Source of the DNA: a virus
Length of the DNA stretch: 31,210 bases
Virus record (IMG/VR): IMGVR_UViG_3300047550_001289
Span: 1 to 31,210 of that record
Strand: one strand, 5' to 3'
In this document: one piece after another, positions 15,974 to 21,832 of the stretch
Layout of the letters: every line of letters starts with the position of its first letter
Numbering within the stretch: the first letter of the stretch is position 1
Translations under genes and position numbers: made by a program
The notes under the pieces: generated by a model
Seen by the model: the letters and a program-made list of their open reading frames with translations, nothing else
Told to the model about the DNA's origin: nothing
The model's database searches: none

Positions 15974-16214
15974 GTCGGATTGCGTGGACTTTTTTTAGCC
16001 ACTCTTTGAATTGTTTGTTGTCGCCATACCGGGCATGGTCACGTCTGCACAATGCCATCAAGTTGTCAATAGTATCAACGTGTTTGCTCCCACCCATACC
16101 CCGTGCTTCAATGTGATGAATGTCCACAGCAGCAGCACCACAGACCTCGCAAGGAATGAATGAGCTTGTATCATAGCCGAAATGCTGCATATAGATTTTC
16201 GTGTGCTTTTTCAC
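15945..16214 (-). CDS. HNH endonuclease
   Basis: An 89-residue HNH nuclease. The core is CEVCGAAAVDIHHIEARGMG (about 22-41, with a CxxC half-knuckle and catalytic-type His pair), then NLMALCRRDHARYGD (about 51-65). Small HNH proteins encoded near terminases often assist DNA packaging in HK97-like phages; a free-standing homing function is the alternative. The start is GTG 16214, the first gene of the late unit; GTG follows TTTGTAGC exactly as the early ATGs follow TTTGCACC. An internal Met (MQHFGYD) is a weaker choice. Confidence 0.75.
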   Translation of the reverse strand: MKKHTKIYMQHFGYDTSSFIPCEVCGAAAVDIHHIEARGMGGSKHVDTIDNLMALCRRDHARYGDNKQFKEWLKKVHAIRLGKPHQDTD

Positions 16215-16218
16215 GCTA

Positions 16219-16226
16219 CAAATTTT
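16219..16226 (-). promoter_or_regulatory. Possible divergent late promoter -7 box
   Basis: On the minus strand AAAATTTG (16226-16219) matches TAnnTTTG at 7 of 8 positions counting the free bases, and its last G is five bases before the GTG of the HNH gene. No TTG lies at the expected -33 position, so the promoter is weak or needs a factor. Confidence 0.35.
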
Positions 16227-16291
16227 ATTCGCAAATAATCTATTCTGTGAAATTGTGGATAACTTTTACAAAAATAATTTAACAAAAAGTA

Positions 16292-16321
16292 TTGCAAGTA
16301 TAGAAAAGTATATTACATTTG
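16292..16321 (+). promoter_or_regulatory. Bacteroidota-type promoter, leaderless, for the RMF-like gene
   Basis: TTG (16292-16294), 19 bases, then TACATTTG (16314-16321). The last G is five bases before ATG 16326, so transcription should begin at or within a base or two of the start codon. Confidence 0.7.
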
Positions 16322-16325
16322 CAGC

Positions 16326-16553
16326 ATGGAAAACACAAAAACGCCTTTCGAGCTGGGTTATGAAGCCTGTCAGCAATTCAACTACTGGGGAACAAACGAT
16401 GAAAACCCCTATTGGAACAACACAGATGAGTTTAAAGAATGGGAAAAGGGATGGTCTTGGTACATCACTCAGACGATTGAATGGGAACGTGACGAAGCAA
16501 TGGATATTTCAGATAGAGAATATCATGACCGCCAAGAATACTGCAACGATTAA
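16326..16553 (+). CDS. RMF-like small protein (ribosome modulation factor pattern)
   Basis: A 75-residue acidic, Trp-rich protein: PFELGYEACQQFNYWGTNDE, then NPYWNNTDEFKEWEKGW. The spacing of GYEA, NPY and W..GW follows the ribosome modulation factor family, whose bacterial members dimerise ribosomes and which has many uncharacterised phage relatives. It is the first early gene, with its own promoter, so it may act on the host translation machinery soon after entry; this is inference. It is more acidic than cellular RMF, which argues against simple rRNA binding. Confidence 0.45.
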   Translation: MENTKTPFELGYEACQQFNYWGTNDENPYWNNTDEFKEWEKGWSWYITQTIEWERDEAMDISDREYHDRQEYCND

Positions 16554-16561
16554 AAAATAAA

Positions 16562-16593
16562 TTTGGAAATCTGAAATCTTTGTTTTAATATTG
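16562..16593 (+). promoter_or_regulatory. Promoter for structured RNA / initiator operon
   Basis: TTTG (16562-16565), 20 bases, then TAATATTG (16586-16593), one mismatch from TAnnTTTG. By the geometry of the other promoters the transcript would begin near 16598. Unlike them it is 140 bases from the next credible start codon. Confidence 0.5.
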
Positions 16594-16597
16594 CATA

Positions 16598-16733
16598 TCG
16601 GAACAACAGGACTTCAACCCCCTGCCGAGAAAAGAAGATGAAAAAAGAACTTTACCAAACGCCCTACACAAGTACTATGCGGCTGCAATCTTCCAGCCGG
16701 GTTGAACATAGGAAAGTGTGGGGCGTTTTGTTT
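16598..16733 (+). ncRNA. Candidate structured RNA (small RNA or leader)
   Basis: The expected transcript starts with a short hairpin (TCGG 16598-16601 with CCGA 16625-16628; CAGG 16607-16610 with CCTG 16621-16624). An A-rich linker follows, then a compact fold. P1 pairs 16657-16669 with 16716-16728, 13 bp with one G-U. P2 pairs CTATG (16675-16679) with CATAG (16707-16711). P3 pairs CGGCTG (16680-16685) with CAGCCG (16694-16699). Between P1 and P2 lies an AAGTA/GAAA internal loop, and a 7-base bulge GGTTGAA separates P3 from P2. P1 is followed by TTTTGTTT, so the element may also end transcription. The ATG at 16638 inside it would give an unconvincing peptide. No known RNA class is recognised. 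Confidence 0.5.
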
Positions 16734-16943
16734 ATGATTAAATTACCAAAACGAATGCCGATTGACATCTGCGACAGATGCATCGAAGAACTTTCCCAGC
16801 AGATTGGAAAGTTGGAAGTTGACTTCCTGACAAAAAAAGTAAAAAAGCACGTTTACGATTACCGCAAAATGAACCTTGATTTTGAAGTGTTGTATTGGAA
16901 CCAATGCAAAAAATTAACCTTGAAAGGAAAGCCAAATGAATAA
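16734..16943 (+). CDS. Small protein, unknown
   Basis: A 69-residue protein (MIKLPKRMPIDICDRCIEEL) with one CDRC pair and a basic helical second half (LTKKVKKHVYDYRKMNLDF). I use ATG 16734 because the upstream extension to 16638 would run through the paired RNA element and reads like random sequence. It overlaps the initiator gene by eight bases. Its position directly before the initiator suggests a role in replication control, but I do not recognise it. Confidence 0.5.
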   Translation: MIKLPKRMPIDICDRCIEELSQQIGKLEVDFLTKKVKKHVYDYRKMNLDFEVLYWNQCKKLTLKGKPNE

Positions 16944-17736
16944 CGGCTGGATAAAGATACACCGTTGCATGATGGATAACCCATTGTACCATTCCGAACC
17001 ATTTAACAGAACCCATGCTTGGATTGACCTGTTATTGTTAGCCAATAGCAATGATAACTTTTTTTACAAGCGTGGCATCCGTGTCAACATTCAGCGTGGA
17101 CAAATTGGCCACGATGCTGATACTTTGGCCAAAAGATGGAAGTGGTCAAGAGGTAAGGTGGAAAGATACTTGACTATGCTTGAAAGTGATGGCATGATAG
17201 TAAGGCAAAAAAGCAACGTAACTACCTTAATATCAATATGTAAGTACGATGACTATCAGGCAAACGATAAAGCAAATAGTAAGGCAAATGATAAAACAAA
17301 CGGACAGCAAACAGTAAAGCAAACGGACACTAACAAGAATGATAAGAATTATAAGAATGAAAAGAATGAAGAGAATATATCTTTCCTGCGTTTTTGGAAT
17401 TTGTATGATAAGAAGATTGACAGGCAGGCATGTGAACGCAAATGGAACAAGATAGACAGTGAGCTGCATGAATTGATTTTTGCTCACGTTGCTGATTATG
17501 TTGCATCTACTCCGCAGGTGCAATACAGAAAAAACCCTGAAACATACCTAAACAATCGTAGCTGGGAAAATGAAATCGTAATGGAAGCAAAGCCAACAGA
17601 AAAAAAATACAAGGTAGAAACTGAATGGGCTTTCGGCCTTATCAAAGATGAATTTGAATCCCTTGAAGAAGCACAGGCCAAAGTTGAATGGTATAACAAC
17701 CGTAAAGACGCATCATTTAGAGCAAAAATAGTATGA
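16936..17736 (+). CDS. Replication initiator-like protein (phage O / DnaD type)
   Basis: A 266-residue protein. The N-terminal winged-helix (about 1-105) starts NNGWIKIHRCMMDNPLYHS and contains TLAKRWKWSRGKVERYLTML, a form typical of phage replication organizers that bind the origin. A low-complexity Asn/Lys linker (about 110-150) follows. A C-terminal module around SFLRFWNLYDKKIDRQACER and NPETYLNNRSWENE matches the region of such proteins that recruits the helicase. ATGA overlap with the primase-helicase gene fits that partnership. AAGGAAAGCCAA before ATG 16936 is a modest ribosome site. The linker DNA is itself repetitive and may be the origin. Confidence 0.7.
   Translation: MNNGWIKIHRCMMDNPLYHSEPFNRTHAWIDLLLLANSNDNFFYKRGIRVNIQRGQIGHDADTLAKRWKWSRGKVERYLTMLESDGMIVRQKSNVTTLISICKYDDYQANDKANSKANDKTNGQQTVKQTDTNKNDKNYKNEKNEENISFLRFWNLYDKKIDRQACERKWNKIDSELHELIFAHVADYVASTPQVQYRKNPETYLNNRSWENEIVMEAKPTEKKYKVETEWAFGLIKDEFESLEEAQAKVEWYNNRKDASFRAKIV
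17261..17379 (+). repeat. Iteron-like repeats and AT-rich 9-mers, candidate origin
   Basis: Inside the initiator gene, six CAAA-headed units of 11-12 bases (CAAACGATAAAG, CAAATAGTAAGG, CAAATGATAAAA, CAAACGGACAG, CAAACAGTAAAG, CAAACGGACACT) run from 17261 to 17331. Five 9-base units (AAGAATGAT, AAGAATTAT, AAGAATGAA twice, GAGAATATA) run from 17335 to 17379. Protein-binding repeats followed by easily melted AT-rich repeats within an initiator gene is the lambda-O origin layout. The repeats also encode the linker, so protein-level low complexity is the alternative. Confidence 0.5.
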
Positions 17737-19364
17737 GTTACGCATTTCACAATATCGAAATTCCACAGGGTAAAACCACAGGAGAGGTGCAAACACTTTG
17801 TCCGCAGTGTAGCCATACACGGAAAAAGAAAACAGACCGCTGCCTGTCGGTTAACCTTGATAAGAAAGCATGGATTTGTCATCATTGCGGTTGGAAGGGT
17901 GCAATAATTGACCGCCCGGAAGTAATCAAGTACGAAGTGCCGGAATGGAAAAACACCACCGCACTATCCGACAAGGTGCTAAAATGGTTTGAAAGTCGCA
18001 GAATAACGGCTGCCACCGTCAACAAGATGCAAATCACCGAACAGCTGGAATGGATGCCACAGGTCAGCAAAGAAGTAAACTGCATCTGTTTCAATTACTT
18101 TGAGGATGGTGTGCTTAAAAACGTGAAATACAGGGATGGTGCAAAGCATTTCAAGATGCACAAAGGCGCAGAGCTGATACCATACAACATTGACTGCCTT
18201 GCAAACGCTACTGAATTGTGGATAGTGGAAGGCGAAATGGATGCACTTGCACTTATCGAAGCAGGAATTGAAAATGTGATTAGTGTACCAAATGGCGCAC
18301 AGCCAAACCTAACTTTCTTTGACCGCTTCATGCCGGCATTTGACCACATCGAAAAGATACACATTGCAGTTGATAATGATGCACCCGGTATAGAATTACG
18401 CAATGCCATTGCAGACAGGTTTGGAAAAGACAAATGTAATTACATTGTATTCACTGATTGCAAGGATGCAAACGAGTATTTGCTGCTGAATGGTGCGTTT
18501 GCCCTGAGAGATGCCTGTTTGAATTTTACAGAATTCCCCATGATTGGTGTGTTCGGAGTTACCGATTACCTGACAGAGATTGAAAACCTTTACAACTATG
18601 GATTGCCGGAAGGTGCGAAAACAGGAATGCTTGGTTTTGATAAATTCTTGTCATTTCATAAAGGTTATTTGACTACGATTACAGGCATACCCGGACATGG
18701 TAAATCGGACTTTTTGGATCATGTGCTGCTGAAACTATTGCAAAGACATCAATGGAAAGGTGCGTTTTATTCACCTGAAAATAGACCAGTTGAATTGCAT
18801 ATCAGCAAGATGCTGCGTAAGTTGACCAAGCGGCCATTTATGGGGCAGCACCGCATGAACCAGCAGGAAATATACGAAGCACTTTACCTGCTTGAAAACA
18901 GCATATTTTTTGTCAAACCTGAAAAGGACTTCTCACTTGACAGCATACTTGCAAAAGTTGCCGAACTTAAAAACCGCAAGAATATAGACTGGTTTGTCAT
19001 TGATGCGTGGAATAAATTAGAACACCAATACGCTGAAAGTGAAACTAAATATATCGGGCAGTCGCTTGACAAGATTGTAAATTTCTGCGAAAGGTACAAC
19101 GTGCATTGTTTTTTGGTGGCACATCCACGCAAGATTTCAAAAAACGCTGATGGACTTTATGAAGTGCCGAGCCTTTATGATATAGCCGGGTCTGCTAACT
19201 TTTATAATAAGACAGATAATGGACTGACTGTGTACCGGAATTTCAAAAATAATTCAGTGGAAGTTTACATCCAAAAGGTAAAGTTCAGCCACTGGGGTGA
19301 AGTCGGAATGCAGAAATTTAACTATGATATTCCAACCGGGTTATATATTGAAACTAATGTTTAA
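17733..19364 (+). CDS. Bifunctional primase-helicase, T7 gp4 / Twinkle-like
   Basis: Makes primers and unwinds DNA at the fork. The protein has 543 residues. The N-terminal zinc ribbon has C23/C26 (LCPQC) and C49/C52 (ICHHCGW). The TOPRIM core has E166 and D170 (WIVEGEMDALAL) and the DND acids 214-216 (IAVDNDAPG). The DnaB/RecA-type helicase has Walker A GIPGHGKSD (318-326), a segment WKGAFYSPENRP (341-352), Walker B WFVIDAW (420-426) and VHCFLVAHPRK (about 452-462) as the H4-like motif. All key residues appear intact. It starts with an ATGA overlap at the initiator gene. Confidence 0.9.
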   Translation: MSYAFHNIEIPQGKTTGEVQTLCPQCSHTRKKKTDRCLSVNLDKKAWICHHCGWKGAIIDRPEVIKYEVPEWKNTTALSDKVLKWFESRRITAATVNKMQITEQLEWMPQVSKEVNCICFNYFEDGVLKNVKYRDGAKHFKMHKGAELIPYNIDCLANATELWIVEGEMDALALIEAGIENVISVPNGAQPNLTFFDRFMPAFDHIEKIHIAVDNDAPGIELRNAIADRFGKDKCNYIVFTDCKDANEYLLLNGAFALRDACLNFTEFPMIGVFGVTDYLTEIENLYNYGLPEGAKTGMLGFDKFLSFHKGYLTTITGIPGHGKSDFLDHVLLKLLQRHQWKGAFYSPENRPVELHISKMLRKLTKRPFMGQHRMNQQEIYEALYLLENSIFFVKPEKDFSLDSILAKVAELKNRKNIDWFVIDAWNKLEHQYAESETKYIGQSLDKIVNFCERYNVHCFLVAHPRKISKNADGLYEVPSLYDIAGSANFYNKTDNGLTVYRNFKNNSVEVYIQKVKFSHWGEVGMQKFNYDIPTGLYIETNV

Positions 19365-19377
19365 TTTACTATATTTG
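19348..19377 (+). promoter_or_regulatory. Leaderless promoter for the methyltransferase gene
   Basis: TTG (19348-19350), 19 bases, TATATTTG (19370-19377), then CACC and ATG at 19382. The 25 bases at 19360-19384 recur exactly at 20755-20779. Confidence 0.75.
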
Positions 19378-19381
19378 CACC

Positions 19382-20353
19382 ATGCGACACGGCAGTTTAT
19401 TTTCAGGAATCGGTGGGTTTGACCTTGCAGCCGAATGGATGGGGTGGGAGAATGTGTTCCATTGCGAATGGATGGAGTTTCCACGAAAGGTATTGGAATA
19501 CTACTGGCCTGATGCTGACAGCCACGTTGATATATGTAAAACTGATTTCAAAAAATATGCAAACAGAATTGATATTCTCACAGGGGGATTTCCCTGCCAA
19601 CCATTCTCCCTTGCAGGAAAGCGAAAGGGAACAGATGATGAACGCTACTTGTGGGGCGAAATGCTACGAGCAATACAAGAGATTAAACCCACATGGGTCA
19701 TTGCAGAAAATGTCTTTGGTATCGTCAATATTGATGGCGGACTGGTATTCGAGCAGGTGTGCCTTGACTTGGAAAATGAAGGGTACGAAGTTCAACCGTT
19801 TATTATTCCAGCTGCGGCCAAAAACGCACCACACCGCAGAGACAGAGTCTGGTTTGTTGCCCACACCAACAGCAGGGATTGTAAATGGATCAGAAATGAA
19901 AAAGAATATGATTCCAAGAGGGTTAGGTGCAATGGCAAAATTAAGCATGTTACCCACCCCGACAGTAATGGACAGCACCAATGCAACGGCAACAATGAAA
20001 TCAACCCAAGTGAAGGAAGGATCAATGCACTCGGTAACGCTGAACAGGGCAATGGCAATGGGAATGCTACCGACACCGAGAGTATTTGCATACAAGGACA
20101 GCGCAACGGACAGGGGCAAGGGCAATTTAGGGGAAGTGACTGGAGCAGGTTCCCAACTCAATCCCCGATTTGTAGCGGAGATGATGGGCTTCCCACCCAA
20201 CTGGACGGAATTACCTTTTCAAAGTGGAGAAACGAGTCAATCAAAGGATATGGAAATGCCATAGTGCCACAAATAGCATACGAACTTTTCAAAATAATAG
20301 AACATGAGAATAAAACTAAAAGCACCACAGCACAACAGCAGGACAACATTTAG
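19382..20353 (+). CDS. C5 cytosine DNA methyltransferase (orphan)
   Basis: Adds a methyl group to C5 of cytosine in DNA, probably to protect phage DNA or mark it for control. The protein has 323 residues with the family motifs in order: motif I FSGIGGFD (7-14), catalytic PCQPFS (71-76, Cys72), ENV (109-111), RRDRVW (151-156), a Gly/Asn-rich target recognition region (about 162-265) and motif X GYGNAIVPQIAYELF (about 289-303). No restriction partner is encoded nearby. The 3' end overlaps the DnaA-like gene by 50 bases. The recognition region is also open in the +1 frame, listed separately. The specificity cannot be read from sequence. Confidence 0.9.
   Translation: MRHGSLFSGIGGFDLAAEWMGWENVFHCEWMEFPRKVLEYYWPDADSHVDICKTDFKKYANRIDILTGGFPCQPFSLAGKRKGTDDERYLWGEMLRAIQEIKPTWVIAENVFGIVNIDGGLVFEQVCLDLENEGYEVQPFIIPAAAKNAPHRRDRVWFVAHTNSRDCKWIRNEKEYDSKRVRCNGKIKHVTHPDSNGQHQCNGNNEINPSEGRINALGNAEQGNGNGNATDTESICIQGQRNGQGQGQFRGSDWSRFPTQSPICSGDDGLPTQLDGITFSKWRNESIKGYGNAIVPQIAYELFKIIEHENKTKSTTAQQQDNI
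19413..20264 (+). CDS. Overlapping +1-frame ORF inside the methyltransferase gene
   Basis: A 283-codon frame, shifted +1 relative to the methyltransferase and open from GTG 19413 (first ATG 19452) to TAG at 20264. It does not read like a random shadow. It contains three LPTP units (LLPTPTAGI, MLPTPTVMD, MLPTPRVFA) and ends SQLNPRFVAEMMGFPPNWTE, sequences that, from memory, recur in proteins from other phages and Bacteroidota genomes. The canonical methyltransferase frame covers the same DNA with all its own motifs. It may be a true overprinted gene, an alternative C-terminus reached by frameshift, or a frame kept open by DNA-level conservation. No ribosome site is evident. Confidence 0.4.
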   Translation: MGLTLQPNGWGGRMCSIANGWSFHERYWNTTGLMLTATLIYVKLISKNMQTELIFSQGDFPANHSPLQESEREQMMNATCGAKCYEQYKRLNPHGSLQKMSLVSSILMADWYSSRCALTWKMKGTKFNRLLFQLRPKTHHTAETESGLLPTPTAGIVNGSEMKKNMIPRGLGAMAKLSMLPTPTVMDSTNATATMKSTQVKEGSMHSVTLNRAMAMGMLPTPRVFAYKDSATDRGKGNLGEVTGAGSQLNPRFVAEMMGFPPNWTELPFQSGETSQSKDMEMP

Positions 20354-20759
20354 GCGCAGCGAAATTGAAAGGCTCAATGAAGTCATTTATCACCAGTCAA
20401 TCCGCATTGCAGAACTTGAAAGGATGCTGAAAATGGACACAATGAACAAGGATGAATACTACATAAAAGCAGCACACATGGCAATTAAGTCTGTGTTCAC
20501 TCATTATCAGCCTGAATATATCACCATTGAAACCCGGAAGCGTGAAATTGTGGAAATGCGTCAGATATTTCAATGGCTATGCCGCAATAAAATGACACTT
20601 TCGTTGCACAAAATCGGTCAAATATGCGGTGGTCGTGACCATTCAACAATCATTCATTCGTGTAAGGTGGTTGACAACCTGATGATGTATGACCGCAGGT
20701 TTGCAAAAAACCTTGAAAGCGTGAGAAATAAGTTTGAGGAGTTTGCAGAACAGATTTAA
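20304..20759 (+). CDS. DnaA domain IV-like DNA-binding protein
   Basis: A 151-residue protein. The N-terminal part (about 15-50) is a charged helix (RSEIERLNEVIYHQSIRIAE). The C-terminal part carries the DnaA domain IV pattern: KREIVEMRQIFQWLCRNKMT (about 79-98), then LHKIGQICGGRDHSTIIHSC (about 101-120). The GGRDHSTIIH box is the DnaA signature that contacts DnaA boxes. The AAA+ domain of DnaA is missing, so it may bind origin DNA or compete with host DnaA without ATP-driven melting. It overlaps the methyltransferase gene by 50 bases. Confidence 0.75.
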   Translation: MRIKLKAPQHNSRTTFRRSEIERLNEVIYHQSIRIAELERMLKMDTMNKDEYYIKAAHMAIKSVFTHYQPEYITIETRKREIVEMRQIFQWLCRNKMTLSLHKIGQICGGRDHSTIIHSCKVVDNLMMYDRRFAKNLESVRNKFEEFAEQI

Positions 20760-20772
20760 TTTACTATATTTG
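20742..20772 (+). promoter_or_regulatory. Leaderless promoter for the SSB gene
   Basis: TTTG (20742-20745), 19 bases, TATATTTG (20765-20772), CACC, ATG at 20777. The -7 box, stop codon of the previous gene and start codon form the same 25-base block as at the methyltransferase gene. Confidence 0.75.
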
Positions 20773-20776
20773 CACC

Positions 20777-21049
20777 ATGTTAATACTCGATATATGTTTA
20801 AGTGACCTCCCCAGTGAGGCAATCACCACCGGAAAGAACGGAAAGAAGTACATCAAGCTCGTATGTGCTGAAAGAAAGACCGAAGGAAAGTTCGGAGAAA
20901 CCCATTACATTGCCCTGTCGCAAACCAAAGAAGAACGGGAAGCGAAGAAACCTGCAACCTATGTGGGGGGTGCTAAAAATGTAAGTTACAAAAATGTAAC
21001 ATCCGAGCCGAAGCCAAGTTACACCGCAACCGATGACTTACCTTTTTAG
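20777..21049 (+). CDS. Small single-stranded DNA-binding protein
   Basis: A 90-residue protein with an OB-fold-like N-terminal part (MLILDICLSDLPSEAITTGK, then KYIKLVCAERKTEGKFGETH) and a flexible tail ending in TATDDLPF. The last residues match the acidic SSB tip (DDIPF type) that docks replication and repair partners. It is shorter than bacterial SSB (about 170 residues), as in several phages. Its own promoter, and its place between the DnaA-like and nucleotide-related genes, fit a role at the fork and with the Rad52-like annealing protein. Confidence 0.7.
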   Translation: MLILDICLSDLPSEAITTGKNGKKYIKLVCAERKTEGKFGETHYIALSQTKEEREAKKPATYVGGAKNVSYKNVTSEPKPSYTATDDLPF

Positions 21050-21050
21050 T

Positions 21051-21299
21051 ATGAAAACAGAAATCATTGAAACCTGTGATGAAATTTGCGGAATGCTTAT
21101 TTTGAAAAATGAAAAGTATGGCAATTCAGCCCTTGAGCCAACACGGATATTCAGCAAGGCATCTACCACAGAGCAGTTGCTGGTTCGCATTGATGACAAG
21201 TTGAGCCGTATTAAAACAACCGGATTGGAAGCACCTGATGAAGACACTTTGAATGATCTTATTGGCTACCTAATTTTACTAAAAATCGCAACGAAATGA
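21051..21299 (+). CDS. DUF1599 / Nmad1-like protein
   Basis: An 82-residue protein from ATG 21051, one base after the SSB stop. The pattern KYGNSALEPTRIFSKAS (about 22-38), RIDDKLSRI (about 46-54) and DEDTLNDLIGYLILLKIA (about 63-80) matches DUF1599, also called nucleotide modification associated domain 1. This is a small helical family related in shape to MazG-like proteins and often found with modified-base systems. The biochemical role is unproven. Its stop overlaps the next start by ATGA. Confidence 0.6.
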   Translation: MKTEIIETCDEICGMLILKNEKYGNSALEPTRIFSKASTTEQLLVRIDDKLSRIKTTGLEAPDEDTLNDLIGYLILLKIATK

Positions 21300-21469
21300 C
21301 ACACGAAGAACAAATAAAAATGGAAAAATCAAGTTTATTGGCAGAAATGCTCATTGCTATTATTGATGAAAATAAACTTGTGCAGGAAAGTAATGAAGCA
21401 GAAGCATGGAAACTTGGCTATGCGGAAGCAGTAGAATTCATGATTGAAAAAATTGATAATTTAAGATGA
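21296..21469 (+). CDS. Small acidic protein, unknown
   Basis: A 57-residue ORF (MTHEEQIKMEKSSLLAEMLI) ending in EAVEFMIEKIDNLR. It is supported by ATGA overlaps at both ends and fills what would otherwise be a 170-base gap. It is predicted helical, and LGYAEAVEFM looks like a short packing helix. Its first 15 coding bases (ATGACACACGAAGAA) are identical to those of the next gene. Confidence 0.65.
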   Translation: MTHEEQIKMEKSSLLAEMLIAIIDENKLVQESNEAEAWKLGYAEAVEFMIEKIDNLR

Positions 21470-21660
21470 CACACGAAGAAAAAAGAAAACACTTTATTGC
21501 ACACGCCAGAAAGGGTATGAAAATGCAGGTAGTAGATGCCTGTAAAGGTGTGGCAAGTTATGCCACCGTGATAAAGGCATTGAACAGCAGCAGCAAGTAT
21601 AAAAGCAAAAAAGAGCAGCAGGTAATTGACACAGCATTTGACCTTTTAAATGTCAACTGA
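21466..21660 (+). CDS. Small basic helical protein, HTH-like
   Basis: A 64-residue basic protein (MTHEEKRKHFIAHARKGMKM). The segment QVVDACKGVASYATVIKALN (about 21-40) could form a helix-turn-helix, and a Ser/Lys stretch follows. Possibly a DNA-binding regulator of early genes; I do not recognise a family. Its start overlaps the previous gene by ATGA and its end overlaps the next by 11 bases. Confidence 0.55.
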   Translation: MTHEEKRKHFIAHARKGMKMQVVDACKGVASYATVIKALNSSSKYKSKKEQQVIDTAFDLLNVN

Positions 21661-21832
21661 AACACGAGGTTATAAAACGGTGGTGTACTGGAAAGGTGAG
21701 ATGCTATCATTTGAGCCGGTGCCTGATGAAGAAGTTGAAAAGACGCTGAAAAAATATCGGAAAAAAGGATTTAACGCAGAGCCGATTTCGGATGACCTGA
21801 TAAAAAAAATCGCACAAAGTTTGAAAATATAA
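21650..21832 (+). CDS. Small protein, unknown
   Basis: A 60-residue protein (MSTETRGYKTVVYWKGEMLS) with a beta-like start and a Lys-rich helical end (LIKKIAQSLKI). No motif is recognised. It ends just before the next promoter, whose TTTG box lies inside its last codons. Confidence 0.5.
   Translation: MSTETRGYKTVVYWKGEMLSFEPVPDEEVEKTLKKYRKKGFNAEPISDDLIKKIAQSLKI

Noticed and set aside
16638-16733. N-terminal extension of the small gene to ATG 16638
   Set aside because: The extension reads like random sequence and runs through a strongly paired RNA element; ATG 16734 gives a normal protein start.
16598-16733. Self-cleaving ribozyme in the structured RNA
   Set aside because: No hammerhead core (CUGAUGA ... 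GAAA with matching stems) or other ribozyme signature that I know is present; only GAAA occurs.
19664-20200. 178-codon minus-strand ORF inside the methyltransferase
   Set aside because: Unlike the +1 frame it shows no recognisable motif and would need a separate antisense promoter; treated as a by-product of codon use.
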